Assembly: GCA_019448385.1 (NCBI GenBank)
Contig: JAGTXO010000092.1
Span: forward strand, 1 to 54,034
DNA length: 54,034 bases
From: Diacronema lutheri
Lineage: Eukaryota > Haptophyta > Pavlovophyceae > Pavlovales > Pavlovaceae
Direction of reading: 5' to 3'
In this document: positions 30,541 to 38,969 of the stretch, piece after piece
How positions within the stretch are numbered: position 1 is the first letter of the stretch
Layout: each line of letters begins with the position of its first letter
The notes under the pieces: generated by a model
Told to the model about the DNA's origin: nothing
The model's database searches: none
Seen by the model: only the letters and a program-made list of their open reading frames with translations
Position numbers and translations under genes: made by a program

Positions 30541-31365
30541 TTAATTGTCGTCGTGCTCGCCCCCCGGTTGGTCCGCGGGCGGCGCGTCGAACCGGATGCG
30601 CGCGAACCGGTTGTAGATGTGGCCGCTCGACATATCGAGCGTCATGAACTGGTGGGGGTCTGCGCCGGGCGGGAAGACGTGCTGGAAGACCGCTTCGAAC
30701 ATGCGCTTATCGATCGGTACGAGCTCGCTGCGGATGCTCTCGAGCTCACTCGTGTTGCTCGGGCGGAACAGAAAGGCGTGCGTCAGCAACTTGCGCGTGC
30801 TTAGAGGCAACGCTCGGTATGTCTGTGCGATCAGCCAGACCGACAGTCGAAGGTGGCGCCGATTGTTCGCGAACCGCTCGAGGTGCTTCCGCAGCTCGGC
30901 ATCTTTCAGATTGGCTGCGAAATCGTCGATGATGAGCAGCGTGTTCTCCGGGCGGCGGGCTCGAGCGCGCTGTTCGAGGATCGGCGTGAGTGCTGCGAGC
31001 AGCGGGGCGTCGAACGTGTGGTGCACCTTGCGCGGGTCGTGGTGGGCAAACGGGCTGTTCGTCATCGAGAGAAACGACGCCTGGGGGATCACGAGGTGCA
31101 CGTGCTCGAAGACGCCCCGGTACACCCGCGGGCTTGCCTGGCAGAGCAGCGCGGTCGACAGACTCGTCTTACCGCTGCGTGGCGGGCCGAGAAAGGCGAC
31201 GAAGTGTGCTTGGCGGGGCAGGGGTTCGGGTATGTGCTCGCCCAGACTGTTGTCCACACTGAACTTGGGGATCGTTAGGTCGATCGTGTGGCCGTCGTCG
31301 GTCACGTGCATCGATTGAGGGGGTGCCTCGATTTTAAATTCACACGAACCGAATGTTGGGCACAT
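30541..31365 (-). CDS. A32/FtsK-HerA-type genome-packaging ATPase
   Basis: 274 aa. The start at 31365 was chosen because upstream in-frame sequence is an Arg/Pro repeat antisense to another gene. Walker A is FLGPPRSGKTSL at about residue 60; Walker B is ENTLLIIDDF at about residue 145. A sensor-like segment RRHLRLSVWLIAQTYRALP follows. This ATPase packages viral DNA into the capsid at the end of assembly and is one of the core genes of polintons, virophages and PLVs. The length is normal for the family. Its 5' end overlaps the next gene (31340-31813) by 26 bp on the same strand. Confidence 0.85.
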   Translation of the reverse strand: MCPTFGSCEFKIEAPPQSMHVTDDGHTIDLTIPKFSVDNSLGEHIPEPLPRQAHFVAFLGPPRSGKTSLSTALLCQASPRVYRGVFEHVHLVIPQASFLSMTNSPFAHHDPRKVHHTFDAPLLAALTPILEQRARARRPENTLLIIDDFAANLKDAELRKHLERFANNRRHLRLSVWLIAQTYRALPLSTRKLLTHAFLFRPSNTSELESIRSELVPIDKRMFEAVFQHVFPPGADPHQFMTLDMSSGHIYNRFARIRFDAPPADQPGGEHDDN

Positions 31366-31813
31366 GGCGGACGACCGGTGGCGGCATGTAGTACCGCTGG
31401 GGTGCTGGCGGAACCGAGGTCGGGGGCGGGGGCGCGGGCGCGGGCGCGGGCGCGTAGTAGGTCTGGGGTGCCGGCGGCGTGGGCGCGGGAGCCGAGGCGT
31501 ACACACCGGCGACCTCGCCCGCCACGCGCCTCGGCAGCATGACCCACACGAAATCTTCGCCGGCCAGCCGTTCTGCGCTCTGGACGGGCGGTTCAGGGAG
31601 CGCGATAGGGCGCGTGGCCGCCCGCCCGGCTTCGATGAGCGCGCGTCGCTTGTCGTTGCCCGACTGCAAGTTCCTCAGTAGCCTGGCCCGGCGCGCTTCG
31701 GCCTTCGCCTTTACCGCCGAGTCGACGATCGGTGGCGATGGGTCGCTAGGAGCGGTGAACTCGGGTTGCTCGGTTGGTTCGGTGATGGGGTCGGGGTCGG
31801 GGCCGGGGTCCAT
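31340..31813 (-). CDS. Small proline-tailed protein of unknown function
   Basis: 157 aa starting MDPGPDPDPITEPTEQ. An acidic N terminus is followed by a basic helical, possibly coiled-coil segment (VKAKAEARRARLLRNLQS) and a Pro/Ala/Tyr-rich tail (YYAPAPAPAPPPP; PQRYYMPPPVV). It overlaps the ATPase start by 26 bp and is divergent from the minor capsid gene across a 48-bp gap holding an AT-rich island. On this strand the island reads AAAATAAAAAT. Position and regulation suggest a virion component or assembly factor. I do not recognise the family. Confidence 0.5.
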   Translation of the reverse strand: MDPGPDPDPITEPTEQPEFTAPSDPSPPIVDSAVKAKAEARRARLLRNLQSGNDKRRALIEAGRAATRPIALPEPPVQSAERLAGEDFVWVMLPRRVAGEVAGVYASAPAPTPPAPQTYYAPAPAPAPPPPTSVPPAPQRYYMPPPVVRHVPNIRFV

Positions 31814-31835
31814 CGCGTTATGCGCCTCCCGCGCG

Positions 31836-31846
31836 ATTTTTATTTT
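31836..31846. promoter_or_regulatory. AT island in the divergent ATPase-side/minor-capsid promoter
   Basis: ATTTTTATTTT in an otherwise GC-rich 48-bp gap. On the minus strand it matches the AATAAAAAT element found before the major capsid gene. Confidence 0.5.
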
Positions 31847-31861
31847 CGGTCGCAACGGGCC

Positions 31862-32647
31862 ATGGCACCATCCGGCCGCACCCGCCTGTTCCTCACTTCG
31901 GCCCAAGCCGACGTTCTGCCACTCGGCCCCGAGCGCAACGACCGTTGCATCTTCGACGTCAGCCCCATTCACGCCAACAGCGGGCAGCGCATCGTGTGCC
32001 GTCTCGAGAGCGCGTCCATCCCGATCACCCGCCCTTCGATCCACCGCGGCAACCGCGTGCTGAGCCTGCGCTTCGGCGCGACGCCCATTTCGTACGAGCT
32101 CGACTCGCCTCGGGTGATCGGTACGTCGGCGGAGCTCGCGGCCTACCTCAGCGAGTACTTTGCCGGCCGCGGCTTGGAATGGAGCTTCTCGAGCGATGTG
32201 TCGCGGCTCTCGGTGACCAACACGACCGCGTCGATCGTCACTCTGCACGGCGCGGCAGACGGCTGCACGAGCGCAGGGCTCATAGGTCTCGGCCGGCAGG
32301 GCGTCGTCGTGCCGATCGGAGCCACGGTCCAGCTGCCTGCGGTGCCCGACGTGATGGGTGGCGCGCGTATGGTGCTCGTCGTGGCGGAAGGCCTCGAGTT
32401 GGGCTCGTCGGACTCGGGCTCGCTGCTCCGCCCGCGCTCGCACACGTCGAACATCCTGGCCGCGGTGCCCATCGGCGTTCCGTACGGCGGGCTCCAGCAG
32501 TACACCGCGACGACGGGCCTGTCGTTCCCCACGGGGCGTGCGACCATTAGCTCGATCGATCTGCAGCTGCTCGACCAGGATGGCGTCGAGTACAACACGA
32601 ACGGCAGCGAGTGGAGCGCGGTCGTCCATTTCGAGGTCATCGGCTAG
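31862..32647 (+). CDS. Minor capsid (penton) protein
   Basis: 261 aa from the ATG at 31862. The protein is beta-rich throughout, as expected of the single-jelly-roll penton of polintons and PLVs. The C terminus (IDLQLLDQDGVEYNTNGSEW then SAVVHFEVI) has the last-strand pattern usual for this family, and QQYTATTGLSFPTG is in the expected place. It would form the pentameric vertices of the capsid. It lies directly upstream of the major capsid gene with one small gene between, an arrangement common in PLVs. I recognise it by position and fold pattern rather than by a catalytic motif. Confidence 0.7.
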   Translation: MAPSGRTRLFLTSAQADVLPLGPERNDRCIFDVSPIHANSGQRIVCRLESASIPITRPSIHRGNRVLSLRFGATPISYELDSPRVIGTSAELAAYLSEYFAGRGLEWSFSSDVSRLSVTNTTASIVTLHGAADGCTSAGLIGLGRQGVVVPIGATVQLPAVPDVMGGARMVLVVAEGLELGSSDSGSLLRPRSHTSNILAAVPIGVPYGGLQQYTATTGLSFPTGRATISSIDLQLLDQDGVEYNTNGSEWSAVVHFEVIG

Positions 32648-32712
32648 CCGCGTCCCCACGCGCCGCTCTATTTTCCGCGAGGAATGACCACCCACAGAAC
32701 CCCAGAATCGCC

Positions 32713-33048
32713 ATGCTCTTCGGTCGATTCGGCGCACGCGTCCGGCAGTGGGGGCGCACAGCTCTTCCCAAAGCCCAGCTTTTCGGCCGCCAGCTCGCCC
32801 AAGGCCTGCACACCGGCGCGCGCATCGCGCGGCAGATCACCGATTTCGGCGACCGCGCCATCCAGTACGCGACGGACCACCACCTGGGCGGCGATGCGAT
32901 TCGACCGGTGCTCGACTCGGGCCGCGCGATCCTGGGCGAGGCGCGGCTCGGCGCGCGCATCGCGGATGAAGTGGGCTCCGGCCTCGATGGGCTCGTGACC
33001 GGCTTCGAGCGCCGACCGGCAGGCCCGGGACCCGGTCCGCGGCGGTAG
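32713..33048 (+). CDS. Small basic protein between minor and major capsid genes
   Basis: 111 aa from ATG 32713 (MLFGRFGARVRQWGRTALPK). It is basic with amphipathic helices (FGRQLAQGLHTGARIARQIT; GRAILGEARLGARIADEVG) and a Gly/Pro tail. It has no Cys and no clear membrane span. Small basic or amphipathic proteins in this position often are internal virion components (cement or membrane-active, like adenovirus pVI), but no match can be shown by eye. Confidence 0.5.
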   Translation: MLFGRFGARVRQWGRTALPKAQLFGRQLAQGLHTGARIARQITDFGDRAIQYATDHHLGGDAIRPVLDSGRAILGEARLGARIADEVGSGLDGLVTGFERRPAGPGPGPRR

Positions 33049-33118
33049 CGTCCCGCACGTCGCGCGCGTCGCGCGCGTCCCCGCGTCGCGCGCGTCCCAC
33101 GCGCGGCAGCCGGCCGCC

Positions 33119-33128
33119 AATAAAAATG
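33119..33128 (+). promoter_or_regulatory. AATAAAAATG element before the major capsid gene
   Basis: It lies 37 bp upstream of the preferred capsid start. Elements of the same form lie at 34483-34492, 34518-34527 and 44616-44623. The ATG inside the element is out of frame or followed by a stop at the other sites, so I take the element as a promoter, not a start codon. Confidence 0.55.
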
Positions 33129-33164
33129 GGTGATCCATGCCACCCACCCCCCCCGCGTCGAATC

Positions 33165-34487
33165 ATGATGCCCATGAGCCCGATCGATGATGGCCATCAC
33201 GAGGTGTCCAACTCGCTCCCTGAGGGCTACCACCTGAAGAAGCATTCGATCGCCCCGCCCGCCCAGTCCACCCGCTCGTACATCACGCCGCGCGGCGCGT
33301 CCACCTTCCTCCCGGGCGCCAAGATCGAGTTTGACATTCCGTGCGGCTCGCCCGGCCAGTTCCTCGACCCGAGCCAGACGGTCCTCGCGTTCACCGTGCG
33401 CAACACGAACAACGTGAGCACCGACACGCTTCGTCTCGACGGTTCGGCGGCGTCGGTGATCGGTGAGATCCTGCTGTACCACGGCTCGACCCAGATCTCG
33501 CACATCAGCGACTACGAATCGTTGGTGAAGCTGTTCGAGGACGCGACGACCGACCTCGACTCGCTGCGCAGCTCGGGGACCGTCCGCGGCGTCGCCGAGT
33601 ACGCGCCGACTGCCAACGATTTGGCGGGCCTCGTGGCGGCGTACTACTCGCGGGCCGGCGCGACGATCAACGGCGGCGGCTCTCTTGAGGTGGCGATTCC
33701 GCTGATGTGCATCATTGGCACCATGGCACACCGCGTCCTGCCGCTGAGCGCCATCAGCGACTCGCTTCGGCTGGAGATCAAGCTCAATCCGGCGGTGCTC
33801 TGGGGCGGCTGGAATGATGCCGATCAGTCCGGACTCGTGAGCGACGTTCGGTTGTACCTCTCGCACGTGATTCTCGACGGTGCGGTGGAGCGCGCCATGA
33901 TGTCCAGCCTCGGCGGTCAGTACGAGATTCCTGTCACCGACGTCCGCTCGTTTAGCCATACCATCGAGGCCAGCTCGGGCGCGGCCACGTACCAGTTTCC
34001 GCTGCGGGTGTCGAGCGCAAACAAGGTGTTCGTCGTGTTCCGCCCGCGCGCATCCGCCTCGACGAACCGGGCGTATTGGGCGATCGGCCGCACGCGCGGG
34101 ACCATCTCGAGCTACCGCTTCCGCCTCGGCGCCCAGAACATCCCCGCGAGCGAGGTGCCGTGCACCGGCTCGGCGGCCGAGGCGCGCGCCGAGTTCATCC
34201 GTGCGATGGGCAGCATCTCGGACTCTGCCGCGCGCTCGTGCGTGCCGACATCGCAGTACATCTCGGACGCCGCGGGCGACTACGCCCAGGGCGGCTTTGC
34301 CATCGGGCTCGACCTCCAGGCGTTCGCGGCGGGCGACGCGCTCGCCGACGGCCGCAGCCTGCGCCACGAGTACCTCACGCTCGACTTGCGCATGGCGAAC
34401 AACAACCCGGCGCTCACGATGACGGCGTACATCCTCTTCGACAAGTTGCTAACCGTGCACAGTGGGCTGCTGTCGTACTCCGATTAA
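33165..34487 (+). CDS. Major capsid protein, double jelly-roll
   Basis: 440 aa from ATG 33165 (another ATG at 33168; an in-frame ATG at 33126 lies within the promoter-like element). The N-terminal part has RSYITPRGASTFLPGAKIEF, two beta-sandwich halves follow (ILDGAVERAM between them). The C terminus is FAIGLDLQAFAAGDALADG, HEYLTLDLRMANNNPALT, AYILFDKLLTVHSGLLSYSD, the ending usual for PLV major capsid proteins. Trimers would form the hexagonal capsomers. The gene is intact, without stops or shifts. Length is within the usual PLV range. Confidence 0.85.
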   Translation: MMPMSPIDDGHHEVSNSLPEGYHLKKHSIAPPAQSTRSYITPRGASTFLPGAKIEFDIPCGSPGQFLDPSQTVLAFTVRNTNNVSTDTLRLDGSAASVIGEILLYHGSTQISHISDYESLVKLFEDATTDLDSLRSSGTVRGVAEYAPTANDLAGLVAAYYSRAGATINGGGSLEVAIPLMCIIGTMAHRVLPLSAISDSLRLEIKLNPAVLWGGWNDADQSGLVSDVRLYLSHVILDGAVERAMMSSLGGQYEIPVTDVRSFSHTIEASSGAATYQFPLRVSSANKVFVVFRPRASASTNRAYWAIGRTRGTISSYRFRLGAQNIPASEVPCTGSAAEARAEFIRAMGSISDSAARSCVPTSQYISDAAGDYAQGGFAIGLDLQAFAAGDALADGRSLRHEYLTLDLRMANNNPALTMTAYILFDKLLTVHSGLLSYSD

Positions 34488-34527
34488 AAATGATCGTCCA
34501 TCGGTCCACGTACCACGATTAAAAATG
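34483..34527 (+). promoter_or_regulatory. Doubled ATTAAAAATG element before the GIY-YIG gene
   Basis: Two copies (34483-34492 overlapping the capsid stop region, 34518-34527) lie 17 and 52 bp before the next start. One ATG opens an 11-codon frame and the other is followed at once by TAG, so neither is a coding start. Confidence 0.55.
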
Positions 34528-34543
34528 TAGCCGCTAAGACACA

Positions 34544-35200
34544 ATGGCTTCAGAACAGCTGAGCAGCCAGTTCGGGAACGCCCTACGCGCGAGCCACATC
34601 GACAAGCCGCCCCGCACGGGAGGTCTATACATCATCCGCCCCGGCTGGGGGCGCGATCGCAACCTCTTCAAGGTCGGTCGTACAAATGTCATCGGACGGC
34701 GACAGGGGAATTACTCACAAGCCATGCCACACGTGGCCGGCTCAGTTCAGATCGTCGCGTTTCTCATCGTCGCCGAGTCACAGCAGGTCGCACGAGAGCA
34801 AGCCCTCAAAGACGCCACGAGCCCCGGCTTCGGCTTCACGGCGGTTCACCCGAAGGACACCGAGTGGCGGCGGTACACCGGCAACGACTTGGGAGCGTCG
34901 ATCCGCGCGCTGTTCTCCCACATCCGACGCGCAGTCGACGGCCGCGCGTACGTTTTCGACGACCTGACCGGTAGGGTCGAGGGGTGGTTCGGCCGTGAAG
35001 CATACGTGCAACAGCCAAACGCCTTGCCGATCGGACCGGTCGTGACGCTGCGCTCCCAGTCGAACCGTCGCCGGCTGGGCTCGGTTCGACCCGACGGGAC
35101 GGCGGCCGACCCATCGACGCAGAACGGGGTGCACACGCGGCTGCTGCGTCCCCGGGGCCCGCGTCCACCGCGACGCATTTCTTATGTCGGTATGGAGTAG
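34544..35200 (+). CDS. GIY-YIG nuclease-domain protein
   Basis: 218 aa. The GIY-YIG core is at residues about 25-110: GGLYIIRPGW (GIY equivalent), LFKVGRTNVIGRRQGNY (YIG equivalent with catalytic-type Arg), and a later Glu in HSREQALKD-like helix (QQVAREQALKDATSPG). It is followed by EWRRYTGNDLGASIRALFSH, typical of the T5orf172/MSV199-type branch. The C-terminal 80 residues are basic and Pro/Arg-rich. Roles could be processing of genome ends, recombination or cleavage of host DNA. Because no integrase is seen, it is a candidate for a part in integration, but that is speculation. Its end overlaps the fibre start by 17 bp. Confidence 0.75.
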   Translation: MASEQLSSQFGNALRASHIDKPPRTGGLYIIRPGWGRDRNLFKVGRTNVIGRRQGNYSQAMPHVAGSVQIVAFLIVAESQQVAREQALKDATSPGFGFTAVHPKDTEWRRYTGNDLGASIRALFSHIRRAVDGRAYVFDDLTGRVEGWFGREAYVQQPNALPIGPVVTLRSQSNRRRLGSVRPDGTAADPSTQNGVHTRLLRPRGPRPPRRISYVGME

Positions 35201-37827
35201 CACCGAAGAAATGGCGTCTGTCCTAGGCACGATCAAGCTGGTCGACGAGCCGACGGTTGAGGAGGAAATGCTCGAGCCACTAACGGGTGACTTGGTCGCA
35301 GGTTCCAGGAAACTGCTCGAATCGCCGCGCTTCACGTCAGACACTACGCTCGCGGACGACTACTCGAGCGTGTACGGCTGGGACACCAACGAGGGTTGGG
35401 CGGTCACAGCGAGTGCATCCTTAACGCAGGCTCGGGCGGCAATGGCTTTCAACAAAACAAATACTGGTCCTCCTGACGGCTGGCATAGCATAATCGCCCC
35501 AGTCAAATGGCTGAAGATTCAATTTCCACATGCGGTCGTGTTGGACTCGTATACGATTACGTCCAGGAATGATCAGTCATTTGTATGGTTCCCGACAAAG
35601 TGGCACGTGCGCGGCTCGTTGGACGGTACGACATGGACCGATCTGGAAGAACCTCGTATAGAGACCACGTGGATTCACAACACGAGCAAAACGTTTGATG
35701 CAGGTATCACCAAATCAGTGGCATATCGTCAATTCATGCTCTATATAGAGTCTTCTAGGCGAACCATTACAAATGCCGACAGCAACTATGTAGTAATCGG
35801 CGAGTGGATCCTCAAAGTATACACAAATTTTATCGAACCCGAGCGGTATGCTAAGCCAGTGGACGGCACCTTCTTTGACACCCCATGGTACGGCGCTCCA
35901 CTCACACCATCGTCCGCCTTTGGTCTCCTCGGTGTGAAGCAGGACTTGATCACACCCCTGGGGCATGTCGGCGCTCGCCTTGGTGATCGCTCCTTCTTCA
36001 CCACGCCCAAGTATTACGTCCCGACGACGGAGGCCGGAATGGACTACCTCTTCGAGACAATAAAGGGTGGGGCACAACTCGCCGGTGGGCACTATGCACG
36101 GGGCTTTGCTATCTCAGTCGATAGGCAGGGTGTTGTGAGCGTGAAAATGAACGATTCGAGCATGGTGCCCACAAGCATTGTGCTCACAGATGGATGGTAT
36201 TTCATACAGTGGCAGCTAGATAGCGCTCGGCGGATTGTGATTATCCGGGCGCAGTCGTATGCAAGCGGTACGGTGCAGACAGATTTCAAAATTACCGCAA
36301 ACATTGTCTTCGAGATCGGAGCGGGCGTGCGCTATGGATCAGGTGGCGCTGATGTGGCTCGGCTGTATGTCCGAGAGATGTTTGGTAATCTGAATACGCT
36401 GGATGCGCTCGAGAATCCCAAATTCACGTCTGCAAACACCGTCGATATGACGGGGTACGGGGGGTGGGCAGTCAATGGTGTCGGTCCGTTCGAGTGGGCG
36501 GTGCGTGCATCGCATCCAGGCGTGGATTCCAACTTCGAGCCCTATAAAAATGCTGATAAAATATTCTTGGCTAATCGTTACTTGTTTGACACTCTCGAAG
36601 GTGACGACCGTTGGTGGGAAATTCGGTATCCTACGCGCGTGATTCTCACATCGTTTCGAATGCAGTACCGGACAAATATAGATAATAACCGACTGGTGAA
36701 CAAGTGGACTATCCAGGGATCAGATGACGGTGTGAATTACACCACCATTCAGTCATACACAAACCCTTTTGCGCAGGGGTTCGACGCAAATTATGACTAT
36801 ACGGTAGCAAATCAAGGCACCGCATACCTCTACTGGCGCATCAACATTCTTGACAATGTGGGCTCCATCTATAAGACGCAGATGATCGAGACACGGTTTT
36901 TCACTATTTTTCCTGAAAAACCCTTCTACGAGCGTTCCTCTCCCACTGGCGCCGAGCTGACCGACACCGTGATGTCGCCTACGCAGTCGGCGAGGTACCC
37001 CATCGGTCCAGCAGTAGTGGGTAAGACCGGGCTGCTCATAGACGCGCATGTCCAAGCCTCGGGTACCGGCGTGGTGATGGGCGTGCGGGCTTCCCCATTC
37101 TCGACCGATGCGGTATGGAGGTTGGAGCGGCTCGAGGATGGCCATCTCAAGCTCGTTGTCGGTCCGGCGGCTACCACAACCACGAGCCCCATCGACCTCG
37201 GCACGATGAAGCGGTTGACGTTGGACATCTCTCACACAGTAGGTCGCTCCTTTTTGCAGATCTTCGTGGATGGCGTACGTTTCACGGAGAGCGGGTGGGT
37301 TGACGGGGATGTTGAAGTGCTTCCCGACACTGCGTCGCTCGTGCTCGGCGGCACGCCGGGCATCACATGTGTGGTCGAGCGCGTCGCCGTGCGGAAAGAC
37401 CACTCGCGAGTGAGGGCGGGCCATGACGGGCCGCTTGCAAGCAAGATACGAAGCGTGTATTATGATGAGTTGTATACCGAGCCAACAAGGGGGGGTTCCG
37501 CGAGCCAGGTGTTGGCCGGTGCGCGCATCCCTTTGGATATGGACAAAGAAATGTCAAAGATGATTGAACCACTTACGGGTGACGTGGTAGAAAAGGTCGG
37601 GAAACTGCTCGAATCGCCGCGCTTCACTTCAAACAACACGCTCGCGGACGACTACTCGAGCGTTTACGGCTGGGATACCAACGAGGGGTGGGCTGTGAGC
37701 GCGATCTCGGATATTTCAGATAACATGCCACCGTGGCGCGCGTTCAATAAGACAGAACTAAACAATAACGATTGTTGGCATAGCCATAATGATCCCTCAG
37801 ATTCCAATTGGTTAAAGATACAATTTC
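35184..37827 (+). pseudogene. Fibre/adhesin gene, 5' part (split by Copia element)
   Basis: About 880 codons before the insertion. Modules in order: a short leader; EPLTGD…KLLESPRFTS followed by a discoidin (F5/8C-like) domain (WLKIQFPHAVVLDSYTI; KWHVRGSLDGTTWTDLEE); a LamG-like segment (GFAISVDRQGVVSVKMND); LENPKFTSANTVD with a second discoidin-like domain (KWTIQGSDDGVNYTTIQS); and a LamG/concanavalin-like domain (TGLLIDAHVQASGTGVVMGV). The EPLTGD module then begins again at about 37560. Such sugar-binding modules fit a receptor-binding fibre; that is inference. The region is clearly more AT-rich than its neighbours. The frame is cut at 37827 by the retrotransposon. Confidence 0.75.
37823..37827. 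repeat. Left target-site duplication ATTTC
   Basis: 5-bp repeat matched at 42681-42685, flanking the Copia element. Confidence 0.9.
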
Positions 37828-38100
37828 TGTTGGCATTGTGTCTGTGCTGCATGTGTGAGTGTGACTGCATGTCCGTGTGACACGCATGGCGGATGCCCGT
37901 CGGCGCATCCCATTGGTGGTCGGCGAAACGATTCGCCGGGCTTACTTGGCGATTCGGTGTCTTAACGAAGACGGAGAGAAACGAAGACCGCGCTCGGCCA
38001 GGCCGAGCACTAGGTGGCGCTCGACTCGCCTGGTCCGCCCATCGGGGACAGGGAGTCGGAGTGAGCTACTGCGTCGACAAGTTGATCGGGAAGTCTAGCA
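37828..38100 (+). repeat. 5' LTR of the Copia element
   Basis: 273 bp, TG…CA ends. It contains an open frame (also in the 3' LTR) that has no coding meaning. Confidence 0.9.
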
Positions 38101-38846
38101 TGACGTCAAGCCGCAGCGGCGACAACCTGATCATCAAGAACATCGACGACTTGAAGAACCTGAAGAAGGCCGACGGCAGGCAGTCGAACACGCCAACGTC
38201 GAACGGCACGAAGTCGGACGCGGGCAAGAAGCCGGCGGGTCAGCAGCTCGTCGTCGGCAACAGTAGCGCGGTGACTTCCGACGCGACCCAGCTGAGCGCG
38301 ATCTTCTCGCTCTCGGCGTGGACGGCGCCGGCGGACGCGCTCCTCGCGGCGACGACGGCTGAGACCGGCCTGGACCGCCCGAAGCCGCGCATCGGCGGCG
38401 CGGGCGACGCGCTCATCGACTCAGGCTCGGAGAAGAACATCGTGCCGGCCGCGCTGCTCGTTAACTGCAAGCCGCTCGACGAGCCGCAGACGCTCGTTTT
38501 CGGCAACGGCACGCAGGAGACGGTCACGGTCGCCGGAGAGCTGCTGCTCTACCTCGACGAGGCCAGCGCCGCAAAGTCCGGCGGGAGGCCGTTCGTCGTG
38601 GTCAAGGCCTGGGGTTCCGACAAGGTGCCGATGCCGATCATCTCCGCGACCTGCCTCGCCGCCTCTGGCGTCAACATCACGTTCTCGCGCGACGGCCACT
38701 ACGCGGACTTCCGCGCCGTCGGCGGCCCGCTCGTGCGCCTGGACGAGCAGGCCAAGATGAAGGTGTGGCTCGCGCGGACGGCTTCGACCGCGCTCAAGTC
38801 CAACCCGGCGCTCGTCGCCGCCGTCGCGCAGCCACCGGGAAACTAA
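38100..38846 (+). CDS. Copia gag-remnant/aspartic protease
   Basis: 248 aa from an ATG that starts on the last base of the 5' LTR. About 100 residues of polar sequence (SGDNLIIKNIDDLKNLKKAD) stand where Gag should be, with no capsid-like region and no CCHC zinc knuckle. The protease follows with active-site DSGSEKNIV (ALIDSGSE, about residue 120) and flap-side VFGNGTQETVTVAGELLL. It ends at a TAA at 38846, 120-200 bp before the integrase frame. Because Gag is absent, the copy would need Gag in trans. Confidence 0.75.
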   Translation: MTSSRSGDNLIIKNIDDLKNLKKADGRQSNTPTSNGTKSDAGKKPAGQQLVVGNSSAVTSDATQLSAIFSLSAWTAPADALLAATTAETGLDRPKPRIGGAGDALIDSGSEKNIVPAALLVNCKPLDEPQTLVFGNGTQETVTVAGELLLYLDEASAAKSGGRPFVVVKAWGSDKVPMPIISATCLAASGVNITFSRDGHYADFRAVGGPLVRLDEQAKMKVWLARTASTALKSNPALVAAVAQPPGN

Positions 38847-38969
38847 GTCGCCCGCCGGCCGGTCCAAGCGAGGAGGAGCTTCGGGTATGGTCGATCAGAG
38901 CGGGCACAACGGACAAGAACCTCCTGCTGCGTACGATGGCGCGCGTCGGCGGGATGGCGGAACTCAAGA

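Noticed and set aside
37877-38098. 73-aa frame repeated at 42457-42678
   Set aside because: It lies wholly in the LTRs and is duplicated only because the LTRs are.
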